Notes: a model not told the origin generated them from the letters alone. Shown: positions 35,932 to 45,401, numbered from the stretch's first letter. The stretch: DNA of 64,000 nt from Akkermansiaceae bacterium UBA1506 (GCA_002323995.1 DCQY01000101.1:1-64000), one strand, 5' to 3'. Numbers and translations are program-made.

Positions 35932-37011
35932 TTAGCGAGGGGGAAGAAGGACGACGTCCTCGGGTTTGGCAGTGGCGTAAAGCATTTCACCCGCGCCACG
36001 AATGATCCGTCGGGGATTCAGTTCCGAAAGGTGAATAGTCTCGGCGTGGCCGTCGACCCGCATGGCGTAATGAGCAACTTCACCGAGATAGGTGGACTCT
36101 ATTAGTTTGCCGGCGATGGCATTCTGGGTGGCGGGCCTGGAATCGATGGAAAGACACTCGGGGCGAATAGAAACTGCAACTGCTTCGTCGGGGTCTGGAA
36201 ACCATGTCGAATCTGAGGGTCGGCCAGCGAGCTCCCCGAGAGGAGTTTGCACATAAATGTTGCCGTCAGAATGGCAGACGACTTTGCCGTCTACGAGGTT
36301 GGTTTCGCCAATGAAGCTAGCTACGAGTGCGGTGTGGGGTTTTCGGTAGACTTCTTCCGGAGTTCCTACCTGCGCAATGTTTCCACTGTCGAGAACGGCG
36401 AGGCGGTCCGCGATCGATAGGGCCTCTTTTTGGTCATGGGTCACGTAGATTGCGGTGAGACCGAATTCTTTGCAGATACGGCGAATTTCAGTACGCATTT
36501 CGATGCGTAGCTTGGCGTCGAGATTGGAAAGTGGTTCGTCAAGCATGAGGCAACGTGGGCGGACTACAAGAGCTCTGGCCAAGGCAACACGTTGCTGCTG
36601 GCCGCCGGAGAGTTGATTAATCTTGCGGTTACCGAGACCATCCATCTTGACCATCGAGAGGGCCTCTTCAACCCGCTCCCTGATCTCCGTTTTCTTAACG
36701 CGACGTTCTTCGAGGCCAAAGGCGACGTTCTTGTGTACGTTGAGGTGAGGCCAAAGTGCGTAGCTCTGAAACATCATGGCCGTTTCACGCTTGTGCGGGG
36801 GCACTTGGCTAACATCATCTCCATCAAAAAGGATTGTCCCTTCTTCCGGTAGGTGAAATCCGGCGATTGATCGAAGTAGTGTTGTCTTGCCGCAGCCACT
36901 TGGGCCAAGAAGAAAAAAGAGCTCGCCAGAAGCAATGTCGAGATCGAGCCGGTTCAGCGCTACTAGGTTGCCAAAGCGTTTTACGAGCCCGCGGATTTGA
37001 ATGGATACCAT
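35932..37011 (-). CDS. ABC transporter ATP-binding protein, FbpC/PotA-like
   Basis: 359 residues with Walker A GPSGCGKTT (about 37-45), signature LSGGQQQRVALARAL (about 134-148) and Walker B CLMLDEPLSNLD. A C-terminal TOBE-like domain (SIRPECLSID, AIAGKLIESTYLGEVAHYAM) is typical of iron(III), polyamine and sugar importers. First gene of a three-gene operon; the next gene starts three bases after its stop. A promoter must lie in the 434-base gap shared with the divergent sulfatase. Confidence 0.93.
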   Translation of the reverse strand: MVSIQIRGLVKRFGNLVALNRLDLDIASGELFFLLGPSGCGKTTLLRSIAGFHLPEEGTILFDGDDVSQVPPHKRETAMMFQSYALWPHLNVHKNVAFGLEERRVKKTEIRERVEEALSMVKMDGLGNRKINQLSGGQQQRVALARALVVRPRCLMLDEPLSNLDAKLRIEMRTEIRRICKEFGLTAIYVTHDQKEALSIADRLAVLDSGNIAQVGTPEEVYRKPHTALVASFIGETNLVDGKVVCHSDGNIYVQTPLGELAGRPSDSTWFPDPDEAVAVSIRPECLSIDSRPATQNAIAGKLIESTYLGEVAHYAMRVDGHAETIHLSELNPRRIIRGAGEMLYATAKPEDVVLLPPR

Positions 37012-37445
37012 TGGTAGAGAGGAGTCTAGAGGGATCTAAGCAAATCGTGGCGTCGGAACAAGAAAATAGAAGCTAGGAAAATAAGGAGAGACGCTGCAGA
37101 AGATGGAGGTGTCGTGGCTCTTCTATATTAAGATTGCTGAGGAATGAAGCCCGCCCCTTTAATGAGATTATTCGGAAATTGATTTTGCGAGTTCTGCCGT
37201 TTTTTCTCGGAATCGATCAGAATGCAGGGAGTGGCCCATAAGTTCATAGGTAATAGGGATCTGGTCAGATTAAGTTGGCTTTCATGATTCGAGGGGAGGC
37301 AGAATCAATTCTCGCAGGGCCTTTTTTTGCTTTGGCATTCCCTCATGCATGGTAGGAAGCTGCCCCAGTTTAGTCCAATTCAATCAGGTGAAATCGCCCC
37401 TAATCACGTCTTTGCGCGCACACGGGTCGATGCTAGTCTCGCATC
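37012..37445. other. Intergenic region between the ABC importer and sulfatase
   Basis: No gene seen in 434 bases between divergent genes. I looked for a Fur box, which would support iron transport, and found no convincing 19-bp palindrome. A run of eight T near 37322 follows GCAGGGCC and may be part of a structured region. Promoters for both directions are presumably here. Confidence 0.45.
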
Positions 37446-39197
37446 ATGAAATTAGTTGCTGCGATCGTTCTTCTTTTTGCATCAGCAATAGCTCATGGCG
37501 AGAAACCCAACGTGATTGTCATCCTGACTGACGATCAGGGATGGGGCGACCTGAGTTTCTCCGGCAACGAAAATCTGTCGACACCGAACATCGACTCATT
37601 GGCGACGGATGGGGCTTTTTTTAACCGGTTCTACGTGAGTCCGGTTTGTTCACCAACGCGCGCGGAATTCCTCACGGGTCGTTACCATCAGCGTAGCGGA
37701 GTTTATTCCACTTCGGCCGGCGGTGAGCGAATGAACCTCGACGAAGTAACGATCGCAGATTCCTTCAAGGCGGCCGGATACAAAACAGCGGCCTTCGGGA
37801 AGTGGCATAATGGCATGCAGTATCCGTATCATCCCAACGGTCGCGGCTTCGATGAGTTCTACGGGTTCTGCTCAGGTCACTGGGGTAACTATTTTAGCCC
37901 CATGTTGGAGCATAATGGAGAGATTGTCACCGGGGAGGGATTTGTGGTGGACGACTTCACCAATAAGGCGATGGACTTCATCACCGAAAACAAGGACGAG
38001 CCGTTCTTTGTCTATCTTCCCTACAATACCCCTCATTCTCCGATGCAGGTGCCGGATCAGCACTGGGAACGGTTTGAAGATAAGGAATTAACAAGTCGTC
38101 ATCGTGAGGCAGAGAAAGAAGACGAACTTCATCTTCGATGTGCTCTCGCCATGTGCGAGAATATCGATTGGAACGTTGGTCGACTACTTGGAAGGCTCGA
38201 CGAACTGGGGATCGCTGAGAATACGATCGTGATCTACTTCTGTGACAACGGGCCCAATGGTTTTCGCTGGAACGGTGGAATGAAAGGGAAGAAGGGCTCC
38301 ACCGATGAAGGTGGTGTTCGCAGTCCTTTGCTGATTCGTTGGCCAGCCGGCATCGAGTCAGCTACGGAAATTGAGACGCTTGGGGCGGCTATTGACCTTT
38401 TGCCTACCTTGACCGACTTGGCGGGTATAGACCATGTCGGCAATAAGCCGCTGGACGGTGTGAGCCTTGTTTCGGTTCTGACAGGAAAACGCGAGGGGTC
38501 TTCGGAGGTGATCAGAGAGCGAATGATCTTCAGCGGTTGGAAAGATAGGTTTTCAGTGAGGACAATGCGTTGGCGACTCAGCCACGATATGAAACTTTTC
38601 GATATGGGTAGTGACCCCGGGCAGCACACAGACGTGGCGCAGGATAACGGAGACGTTTACAACGGTCTCAAATCAAAGGTTCTCGCCTGGAAGGAAATGA
38701 TGACTGCCGAACTGGGCGAAGATACACGCCCCTTTGTGATAGCCCACCCCGGGCATGCGTTCACCCAGTTGCCGGCGCGTGACGCGACTCCTTACGGTAA
38801 CGTACTACGCTCAAACAAATTCCCCAATGATTCCTACTTCTCAAATTGGACTTCCACCAACGATAAAATTGTATGGACGGCCGAAGTTGCGGAGCCTGGT
38901 AAGTTTCAGGTCGAGTTGTTCTATACTTGCGACAGAACGAATATTGGATCGACGTTAGAGCTTAGCTTCAAAGGTAAGTCCATGAGTGGCAAAATAAAGA
39001 AGGGGACCTCAACAGAGCTCCTCGGAGCGGACGATGACCGTTCGCCCCGCGTTGAGAGTTACACGCAGGAGTGGCAGCGAATGACGCTTGGCGAAATGGA
39101 ACTTGAGAAGGGACTCGGTGAACTTGTGCTTCGAGCCAGTGATATTCCCGGTGACGAGGTGATGAATTTCCGCCTGCTCCTTTTGAAGCGGTTGTAA
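37446..39197 (+). CDS. Secreted arylsulfatase-type sulfatase with C-terminal extension
   Basis: 583 residues. A signal peptide (1-18) is followed by VIVILTDDQGWGDL, the metal-binding N-terminus, and CSPTRAEFLTGR, where Cys68 is the residue converted to formylglycine. HxxG-type catalytic residues (KWHNG, NTPHSP) and DNGPNG follow. Residues after about 440 form a beta-rich domain (KIVWTAEVAEPGKFQVELFYTCD) resembling a carbohydrate-binding accessory domain. Family S1 sulfatases remove sulfate from glycans; the formylglycine-generating enzyme is not in the window. Convergent with the L,D-transpeptidase gene, 7 bases between stops. Confidence 0.93.
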   Translation: MKLVAAIVLLFASAIAHGEKPNVIVILTDDQGWGDLSFSGNENLSTPNIDSLATDGAFFNRFYVSPVCSPTRAEFLTGRYHQRSGVYSTSAGGERMNLDEVTIADSFKAAGYKTAAFGKWHNGMQYPYHPNGRGFDEFYGFCSGHWGNYFSPMLEHNGEIVTGEGFVVDDFTNKAMDFITENKDEPFFVYLPYNTPHSPMQVPDQHWERFEDKELTSRHREAEKEDELHLRCALAMCENIDWNVGRLLGRLDELGIAENTIVIYFCDNGPNGFRWNGGMKGKKGSTDEGGVRSPLLIRWPAGIESATEIETLGAAIDLLPTLTDLAGIDHVGNKPLDGVSLVSVLTGKREGSSEVIRERMIFSGWKDRFSVRTMRWRLSHDMKLFDMGSDPGQHTDVAQDNGDVYNGLKSKVLAWKEMMTAELGEDTRPFVIAHPGHAFTQLPARDATPYGNVLRSNKFPNDSYFSNWTSTNDKIVWTAEVAEPGKFQVELFYTCDRTNIGSTLELSFKGKSMSGKIKKGTSTELLGADDDRSPRVESYTQEWQRMTLGEMELEKGLGELVLRASDIPGDEVMNFRLLLLKRL

Positions 39198-39204
39198 GTA
39201 ATAA

Positions 39205-40800
39205 CTATAAACCAAACTTTTGGAGCATAAGAGCGTCGTGACCGTAGATGTCCTCATCGAAGCGGACTCGTCCGTCGACCATGATAGTCGAGGTCCAGTA
39301 GATGAGATAAACGGGCATGGTTCGGGTAAAGATTTCTTTTCGATTAGGTGAGTTAATGTCCTGCATGGCCGCCCTCACTGAATCGATATTCCAACCTCCG
39401 TTGCGTTTAAGTAGCAAATCGGCTAGTTCATCCGGTCGGGAAACCCTCACGCAGCCGTGGCTGAAATCACGATCAGCCCGAGTGAAAAGATCGTGGTCTG
39501 GGGTGTCGTGTAGGTAAACGGAGGAATCATTCGGAAAGATAAATTTTACAAGGCCTAGGGAATTATCAGGGCCAGCCGTCTGGCGAATGTAGAGGCTCCC
39601 GGTGGATGCCTTGTTCAGATTAGCACTGTTCACGGGAAGGGTCTGATTGGCAGCCGCTCCATAGAATGGGATGATCTCGTAATTGTGCTTGGTCATATAA
39701 TCGATGGGATTATTGAGAGCGGCGGGCACGATTTCGGTCCTCGCGATTGAAGGGGGCACATTCCAGTAGGGACGGAAGAAGAGGTGTTCGATATCACCAT
39801 GAAAGACTGGTGTCTGGTGCTTGCCCTTAACGCCGACAATTACGGGCATTACCGTGATCTGATTGCCTTTGTCAAACATGCGGAGCGCGCTCTCTGCAAT
39901 ATTGACCTCGAGGTGCTCGGACTTTTCGTAGGCACGGGGCATCCAGCGCAGGCGATCAATGTTTATGATCAATGAGTTGAGCCGGTCAGAGGTAGGAATG
40001 TTGAGTTCTGCGAGGGTGCGCCGGCCGAGGTAACCATCAGGCTCGATGCCATGACGAAACTGGAAAGATTTAATTGCATCAGCGGTTCGCTGGTCAATTT
40101 CCCTACGCCTGCTCTTGATGGAGTTCCCCCCTGGCAGGTCTCCCTCGGCTTGGAGGCGTGCACGAAGCAGTTTGAGTTCGGGATAGGGATCTCCCGGCCC
40201 CGATGCGACTGCTGTCACGGGTAGTTTACGCCAACCACCGAGGCGGGCAATTTCGCGGTAGCGGGCCAAGCTCTTCACCATCTCACCGTAGCGGGAGTCC
40301 TCGGGTGGAGCCTTGTCGAGAAGGACGGTGGAAAACTGACTAGGGTCGTTTTTTAACGCTTCATCAAGGAAAGCGTAGGCCGATACCCTTCGGCTAATAG
40401 CTTTCCACTTAGGGTGGAAATCCGTTGGGTCGGTGAATCCATAAGCTAGCGCTTGAATAGCGTAAAGTGCTAGTTGCGTCGTAGCGACATCAGTCGCAGC
40501 ATTTTCGGCGGGGTCAGAACTGATTTGGCGCCAACGGGCGTCCCATTCATTGAAGTTAAACAGGCTCAAGGAAAGTCCGTGTTTATCTAAGTCCTGGAGG
40601 AACTGAGCCAAGCCCATAAGGCGTTCACCGTTCCAAACCGCTTGGAAATTGCGGGCGCCATACCAGTCGGAAAGGCTGGAATCAGCGGCGGAGGCGGTCG
40701 ACTTGATGTATTGCTCTATGCCCTGAGCTGGAGTCTCTAATTGGCTTAGACTAAAGGTAAGGCAGGAGATGAGAGCCTGTATCTTGAGGAACGAGCGCAT
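39205..40800 (-). CDS. L,D-transpeptidase of the YcbB type
   Basis: Makes 3-3 cross-links in peptidoglycan. The start at 40800 is chosen because MRSFLKIQALISCLTFSL begins a signal peptide. The mature protein has a scaffold domain, a peptidoglycan-binding helical domain (TADAIKSFQFRHGIEPDGYLGRRTL, about 240-265) and a YkuD catalytic domain ending in SHGCVRVSRPDELADLLL, with the catalytic Cys in HGCVR. Domain order matches LdtD/YcbB of Gram-negatives, which confer beta-lactam tolerance. About 531 residues. Confidence 0.92.
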   Translation of the reverse strand: MRSFLKIQALISCLTFSLSQLETPAQGIEQYIKSTASAADSSLSDWYGARNFQAVWNGERLMGLAQFLQDLDKHGLSLSLFNFNEWDARWRQISSDPAENAATDVATTQLALYAIQALAYGFTDPTDFHPKWKAISRRVSAYAFLDEALKNDPSQFSTVLLDKAPPEDSRYGEMVKSLARYREIARLGGWRKLPVTAVASGPGDPYPELKLLRARLQAEGDLPGGNSIKSRRREIDQRTADAIKSFQFRHGIEPDGYLGRRTLAELNIPTSDRLNSLIINIDRLRWMPRAYEKSEHLEVNIAESALRMFDKGNQITVMPVIVGVKGKHQTPVFHGDIEHLFFRPYWNVPPSIARTEIVPAALNNPIDYMTKHNYEIIPFYGAAANQTLPVNSANLNKASTGSLYIRQTAGPDNSLGLVKFIFPNDSSVYLHDTPDHDLFTRADRDFSHGCVRVSRPDELADLLLKRNGGWNIDSVRAAMQDINSPNRKEIFTRTMPVYLIYWTSTIMVDGRVRFDEDIYGHDALMLQKFGL

Positions 40801-41152
40801 GAAAGGTAAAATTTCGTATTTATTAACTATCAGGCTGTTTTGAATAATTTCAATCTCGCAATGCAGCCATAGAGAGACTGTTTTTTCGGGGTGCAAAGAT
40901 GGGTTAGCTTTTCCTGTCTTTTATTCCAAGCACTCGATATCGAACAGCGTTTTCGGTTTGTATCGGGCAAGGAGTAGCGGTCGTTCTAACCAGAGAGTTG
41001 TTTGACGATTGGAGCAGGCTTTTCAGGAATGGTTTCCCTGCCCTCCTACCGTTCCAAGCGAGTCACTTGGCCGAGTGAGACTGCCTTTGAAGGGTCCCGC
41101 CGCACCCGTCTCTACCTAAGAGGTCTCTCTACTGGGTGAAGGATAGGGGAAT
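40801..41152. other. Gap upstream of the L,D-transpeptidase, candidate promoter
   Basis: No gene in 352 bases. On the minus strand TTGAAA (about 40853-40848) and TAGTTA (about 40829-40824) are separated by 18 bases and lie some 25 bases before the chosen start codon, a reasonable sigma-70-like promoter. The rest shows no recognised element. Confidence 0.35.
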
Positions 41153-41734
41153 CTAGAAAACGATGGGTGCTCCCTGACTGGGGAAGGGTTCAAAATCGGA
41201 GGGAACTCCGGGAAAATTCTCTTCGCGGAATTTGTCCCAAGAGCGGCGCGTTTCTTCTGACATGATATTAGCCATCGCTTCCATGCAGTCGAAGCAGACC
41301 ATGGCACTGTCAAGCATCCTATCTCCCTGACAGACGCCTGCGAAGGAGTAGTCACCATCTTTGACTGAGTCGAATTTTTTATCGCAGAGTGCGCATTCGT
41401 TGAATCCGCTGACCTCACGGAGATTTTCGGAATGAAACTTGGCAAGTGCGACTTTGGACTCTTCCGAAGCCTCGTCGAGCATGGCGTCTAGACAAGGCAG
41501 GCAGAGAGCATACTCGATGATACACTCGTCTTTGCTGAAGTTTTTCGAGATTCGATATCCTTCATCAAAATCCAATAATGACTCGCCGCAGCGTGTGCAA
41601 CTTACGAAGGGGCGGTCTTCGTAAAACGAGTGAAGAATCTTGGGGATGATCTCTCCCTCTGAAGGCTCTTCTCGCGGTAAAGGGTTATCTTGGAATTCAT
41701 CCCCATGAGGATGGTCTTCGGAATCAGAACTCAT
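41153..41734 (-). CDS. Duplicated zinc-ribbon-like protein
   Basis: 193 residues with a clear internal duplication. Each half has a CxxC pair, a 35-50 residue spacer and a second CxxC followed by a helix: CTRCGESLLDFDEGY with CLPCLDAMLDEASEES (about 46-95), then CALCDKKFDSVKDGDY with CFDCMEAMANIMSEET (about 113-168). Eight cysteines suggest two structural zinc sites. Both halves end in similar helices, SKVALAKFHSENL and TRRSWDKFREENF. No signal peptide. Function unknown; nucleic-acid or protein binding is a guess. Confidence 0.82.
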   Translation of the reverse strand: MSSDSEDHPHGDEFQDNPLPREEPSEGEIIPKILHSFYEDRPFVSCTRCGESLLDFDEGYRISKNFSKDECIIEYALCLPCLDAMLDEASEESKVALAKFHSENLREVSGFNECALCDKKFDSVKDGDYSFAGVCQGDRMLDSAMVCFDCMEAMANIMSEETRRSWDKFREENFPGVPSDFEPFPSQGAPIVF

Positions 41735-41989
41735 TGTGAAAGAATGGTCAAATATGGATTACGTTCTGGGAGAGGTCGAGTCCTCATTTTTCTGTCATTC
41801 GTATGATGGTTGATTCGCGACCGGTTTCATAATTGTCCTGAGAATTGAAGCCTACTGCCCTGAGGTTTCCGGGCTTTAGCGGAGAAAATAAGGTGTCTTG
41901 GATTAGCAAGTCCTTCCGAATATTCAGGTCGCTCGTGACTAGTCGCAATTCATTGCGCAGAAGCGGAGGGTGTGTGAAACTCGCGCTTG

Positions 41990-42754
41990 ATGTCGTTCTT
42001 CAAATTGAGATGGGTCGTTACCTTCCTATTTTCCGTCACTGTGAGTGGCTGTCTTGAGCAAAACCGTGACAGACCGAGGCTGCGGTTACTTTGTGCGGCT
42101 GGTATGCGCGAGCCAGTATCGGAGCTAATTAACGAATTTGAGACAGAAACAGGCGTCGAGGTTGATGTCCAATTCGGCGGATCGGGGACCCTGTTGGCGA
42201 TGATGGACCAGGTCGAGGCTGATCTTTATCTTGCCGCTGATGACGGCTACATTGAAGAAGCTTCTCGACGGGGTTTTGTGCTTTCGAGGCATCGGGTAGG
42301 TTTTCAGTCTCCAGTGCTGGCTTGGAATAGCGCAAAAAAGATTGACGTGACGAGCCTTGCTGATTGGGTTCGGAAGTCGGCCCGATCAGGAATGGCCCTC
42401 CCCGAAACATCAGCGATCGGTAAAATGACCGAAGAGGTGCTTGCGGTTGAGGGTGTTCGTGAAGAGATGCAACCTTGCGCGCACTTTGTGACGGTATATG
42501 AGTTGGCTAATGCAATTCAACTGGGTTCTGTCGACAGCGGTATTATCTGGGATAACGTTGCGGCTCAATATAAAGGAGTTTCCGTTCAGGAATTATCAGA
42601 GTTAAGCGGAGTGGTTTCAGCGGTTGAAGTAGCAGTGCTCCTATCCAGTTCCTTCCCTAATTCCGCGACTGATTTAGCGGAGTTTTTGTCTAACGACAAA
42701 ATCGCTCGGGACTCCTTTGAAGCTCATGGCCTCTGGAGGGAGGAAAAACCATGA
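41990..42754 (+). CDS. modA: Molybdate ABC transporter substrate-binding lipoprotein
   Basis: Periplasmic oxyanion-binding protein, 254 residues from the ATG; a TTG one codon earlier is possible. The lipobox ends VTVSGC, so it is a lipoprotein. LLCAAGMREPVSELINEFE, VQFGGSGTLLAMM, ADLYLAADDGYIEEA and VDSGIIWDNV follow the ModA pattern, including the Ser/Gly residues that hold the oxyanion. Tungstate is an equally possible ligand. It overlaps modB by four bases (ATGA). Confidence 0.87.
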   Translation: MSFFKLRWVVTFLFSVTVSGCLEQNRDRPRLRLLCAAGMREPVSELINEFETETGVEVDVQFGGSGTLLAMMDQVEADLYLAADDGYIEEASRRGFVLSRHRVGFQSPVLAWNSAKKIDVTSLADWVRKSARSGMALPETSAIGKMTEEVLAVEGVREEMQPCAHFVTVYELANAIQLGSVDSGIIWDNVAAQYKGVSVQELSELSGVVSAVEVAVLLSSSFPNSATDLAEFLSNDKIARDSFEAHGLWREEKP

Positions 42755-43575
42755 GAACCATCTTACCCTCCTCCCGCCGATTTCGTTGCGGCCTAATGGG
42801 GCTGGGATGGATCTTTCTCCTTCTCATTATAGGTCTCGTTACGGCTAATATCTACTACGTCGCTTCGGAAGTGCCTTGGGGGGATCGAGGCCTGGATCTC
42901 TTATCGCCCGAATTGGTTAGAGCCACCGCGTTGACGCTCGTGACCTCGACTGTTTCCGCGCTCCTGTCGACTCTAATCGCTGTGCCGACGTCTTACGGTC
43001 TCTCCAGATTTAGTGGACGAGTTTCGAGGCTGCTTGAAACTATTTTTGACATACCAATTTTGTTGCCGCCATTAGTTGTAGGATTCTGTCTTTTACTGCT
43101 TTTCAATCATCTTCCTTTTGCAGGGAAGTCAATTGATGCGTGGCTCGGAGTTCCTGTGACTTATTCGGTGGCCGCAATCATTCTGGCGCAGGTCACTATT
43201 TGCACTTCGTTAGCAATTCGTTCCATGAAAGCGTCATTCGCTGCACTCGATCCCCGAGCTGAGCAAGTGGCTCAGACGCTTGGGGCGAAGCCGGTTGAAG
43301 CCTTTTGGAAAGTTGCGCTTCCCTCAGTGAAGCAAGGAGTGTTCGGAGCTGCTTCGGTGTCTTGGGCTAGGGCAGTAGGGGAGTTCGGGCCGATCCTTGT
43401 TTTTGCGGGGGCGTTTCGAGGTAAAACAGAGGTTTTATCTACCTCGATCTATATCGAAATGGGAGCCGGCCAACTCGAAAATGCTGCCCTCGTTTCGCTA
43501 CTTCAGATGACGCTCGCAATTTCTGTGTTGATTACGGTGAGCGTTTTGTCATCCGCAGGAAAGGATAGGTTTTAA
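42751..43575 (+). CDS. modB: Molybdate ABC transporter permease
   Basis: 274 residues, about six transmembrane helices. FDIPILLPPLVVGFCLLLL and the EAA-like loop RAEQVAQTLGAKPVEAFWKVALP are typical of ModB/CysT-type permeases, and SWARAVGEFGPILVFAG near the C-terminus is especially characteristic. A strong purine-rich site (GGAGGGAGG) lies about 8 bases before its ATG, one of the few good Shine-Dalgarno matches in the window. The start overlaps the modA stop. Confidence 0.9.
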   Translation: MRTILPSSRRFRCGLMGLGWIFLLLIIGLVTANIYYVASEVPWGDRGLDLLSPELVRATALTLVTSTVSALLSTLIAVPTSYGLSRFSGRVSRLLETIFDIPILLPPLVVGFCLLLLFNHLPFAGKSIDAWLGVPVTYSVAAIILAQVTICTSLAIRSMKASFAALDPRAEQVAQTLGAKPVEAFWKVALPSVKQGVFGAASVSWARAVGEFGPILVFAGAFRGKTEVLSTSIYIEMGAGQLENAALVSLLQMTLAISVLITVSVLSSAGKDRF

Positions 43576-43576
43576 G

Positions 43577-44221
43577 ATGATTAAAGTGAGTGGTGTTTCT
43601 ATTCATTCGGAGGTGTTTTCACTCGGTAATATCTCCTTTGAAGTTGGCGATTTCTGCTGTGCCGCCTTGACTGGTAAGTCTGGGGCAGGGAAAACGACAT
43701 TATTGGAATCTCTATGCGGCCTTAGGAGGGTCTCAAAAGGATCGATTACTCTTGGAAACCGTGATGTCACTTTTTTGGCGCCCCGTGAGAGGAGGATAGG
43801 GTATGTGCCACAGGACGCGGCGCTTTTTCCAGCCTCGACAGTGAGAGCTCATCTCGAATTCGGTCCGAGGCTGCATGGATGGAATCGCCCGGAGATCGAC
43901 CTAAGAGTTGAAGAATTGGCCGCGCTTTTACAACTCGAGAACCTGTTAGAACGATTGCCATTCGGCCTCAGTGGAGGAGAAAGAAAACGGGTGGCGATCG
44001 CGCGAGCTCTCGCCGGTAAGCCAGAGGTGCTTTTGCTTGATGAGCCCCTGACAGGGCTGGATCGTGATGCCCGTGAGGAGACCCTTGCCCGATTCACGCA
44101 AATGCAGGGTTCAGCACCCGTTACGACACTTTGGGTGACTCATCACTTAGAGGAACTAGGTGAGATTCCCGATGCGGTGTGGGAATTGGAAAAGGGTAAG
44201 CTGAGGCTGAGGAAGAGCTAG
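43577..44221 (+). CDS. modC: Molybdate ABC transporter ATP-binding protein, short form
   Basis: 214 residues. Walker A GKSGAGKTT, signature LSGGERKRVAIARAL and Walker B VLLLDEPLTGLD are intact, and RRIGYVPQDAALFP is the expected Q-loop. E. coli ModC has an extra ~130-residue C-terminal MOBE domain that senses molybdate; it is absent here and the gene ends cleanly. It follows modB by one base. No ModE-type regulator is adjacent. Confidence 0.88.
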   Translation: MIKVSGVSIHSEVFSLGNISFEVGDFCCAALTGKSGAGKTTLLESLCGLRRVSKGSITLGNRDVTFLAPRERRIGYVPQDAALFPASTVRAHLEFGPRLHGWNRPEIDLRVEELAALLQLENLLERLPFGLSGGERKRVAIARALAGKPEVLLLDEPLTGLDRDAREETLARFTQMQGSAPVTTLWVTHHLEELGEIPDAVWELEKGKLRLRKS

Positions 44222-44392
44222 TCTCTTCTATCCTTGGCTACAGGGTATCCGGTGAGAGGTCCGGGACGCGACTTCAGCGAGGGCACAAGCCGGTCTCCAA
44301 ATTCTTTGCTGTGTATGGAAAAGAGAGCGGGGTTTGGTTGAACAGATTCGTTGCTTGTTTAGAAGGCGCCTTCGCTTAGATTCCGCCCTCGC

Positions 44393-44896
44393 ATGACAGG
44401 CAAAATCGAACTGAAATGGGGTGCTTTCATAGGTGGAGCTAACTTAGCATGGCTCTACGCTGCTTTTTATCTCGGGATGCGCGATAATGGCCTTGGTTTG
44501 ATTCAGTTGAGCGCTTTGATTGGAGCAGTGATTTCCGTGATCGGATACTTCCTCGCCTTGAGGGCAGTTCATCGAGCTGCACCTGAAGCGACCTCTATTG
44601 AAAATATGCGTTCCGGTGTTGTAATCTGTGGGATCACTACTTCCATAGCAGTTCTAGCTCAGGTTGGTTACTTGCGACTTATCCATCCAGAATACACTAA
44701 CTACATAGTAGATGAGATAGCCCGGCATTATGAGAGCTCAGGCCAGAGTAAAGAAGTCGTTGCTGAAATTGTTGAAGGGGCCCAAAAGACCTATGGATTT
44801 CACAGTTGCCTGCTGCAGGCAGGCTTAGGAGCGTTTTTGATGGGAATTATTTCAACCTTCCTTTTCGTTGCTCTTCGTATCCGAATTTGCCGATGA
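44393..44896 (+). CDS. DUF4199-like membrane protein
   Basis: 167 residues with four hydrophobic helices (about 10-28, 36-56, 74-92 and 142-162). The N-terminal KWGAFIGGANLAWLYAAFYLGM and the long soluble segment between helices three and four (about 95-140, NYIVDEIARHYESSGQSKEVV) fit DUF4199, a family of unknown function common in Bacteroidetes and Verrucomicrobia. Its TGA overlaps the ATG of the next small gene, so it heads a coupled cassette. Confidence 0.8.
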   Translation: MTGKIELKWGAFIGGANLAWLYAAFYLGMRDNGLGLIQLSALIGAVISVIGYFLALRAVHRAAPEATSIENMRSGVVICGITTSIAVLAQVGYLRLIHPEYTNYIVDEIARHYESSGQSKEVVAEIVEGAQKTYGFHSCLLQAGLGAFLMGIISTFLFVALRIRICR

Positions 44897-45021
44897 ATTT
44901 GACTCGAAAACAGGTGTTAGCCACTGCGGCTTTCAAACGAATTATTCCTGCGTTAGGATTGCTAATATTAGTAAGCTCGGGCAAGGGCACGGCCCTGCGA
45001 AAACTCTTTATCAAGCGATGA
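44893..45021 (+). CDS. 42-residue membrane peptide in a coupled cassette
   Basis: Starts with the ATGA that also ends the DUF4199 gene and stops with the TGA that overlaps the ATG of the next gene. The peptide has a basic N-terminus (NLTRKQ), a hydrophobic core (RIIPALGLLILVSSG) and a basic C-terminus (RKLFIKR), the layout of a single-pass small membrane protein. No Shine-Dalgarno sequence; translation would be by coupling. The double overlap and sensible topology argue that it is real, although it is too short for similarity to be informative. Confidence 0.5.
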   Translation: MNLTRKQVLATAAFKRIIPALGLLILVSSGKGTALRKLFIKR

Positions 45022-45401
45022 GCGAATCGAAGAGACCCAACTTCAAAGTCTCGGGGATTCCTGCGCGGCTCGCTCCCGCTGCTGAGGTGACAGACGGCGA
45101 ATACCGCACAGCTAGGTTACATCGAGCAGCGATTTTTACGATCACTGGGCTAGGCTTACTTTTAGGCTGGGTTGTTGATAACGCTAATTGGATCGTCGTT
45201 ACGATTCCCATTCTGAACGAGCTTACCATACCAACCATTTTTGGTATCGTATTCTACCTGATAGCGCGATACCGGTTTCCCAAAGCTTCGCAATTGAAAT
45301 CACCACGGCTCCGGCTGTATCCAGAATACAAAAGGTTCAAGTTGGCCAGCGATGCTTTTGCGAAGGATGCAAAGGCCAATTTGGAGAGAAGCTCAGAATG
45401 A
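45018..45401 (+). CDS. Two-helix membrane protein of unknown function
   Basis: 127 residues. A soluble N-terminus (to about residue 35) precedes two transmembrane helices (about 36-52 and 60-82, AIFTITGLGLLLGWVV and a second with IPTIFGIVFYLIA), then a basic cytoplasmic tail with YPEYKRFKLASDAFAKDAKANLE. It begins in the overlap with the 42-residue gene and ends in an ATGA overlap with the DUF2007 gene. The start used here gives the protein only downstream of the overlap; longer frames upstream are out of keeping with the cassette. Confidence 0.72.
   Translation: MSESKRPNFKVSGIPARLAPAAEVTDGEYRTARLHRAAIFTITGLGLLLGWVVDNANWIVVTIPILNELTIPTIFGIVFYLIARYRFPKASQLKSPRLRLYPEYKRFKLASDAFAKDAKANLERSSE

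Noticed and set aside
37012..37445. A Fur box controlling the iron-type importer
   Set aside because: No 19-bp inverted repeat resembling GATAATGATAATCATTATC was found.
41735..41989. A molybdenum cofactor riboswitch before modA
   Set aside because: GGAGG-type segments are present but I could not assemble the required paired elements.
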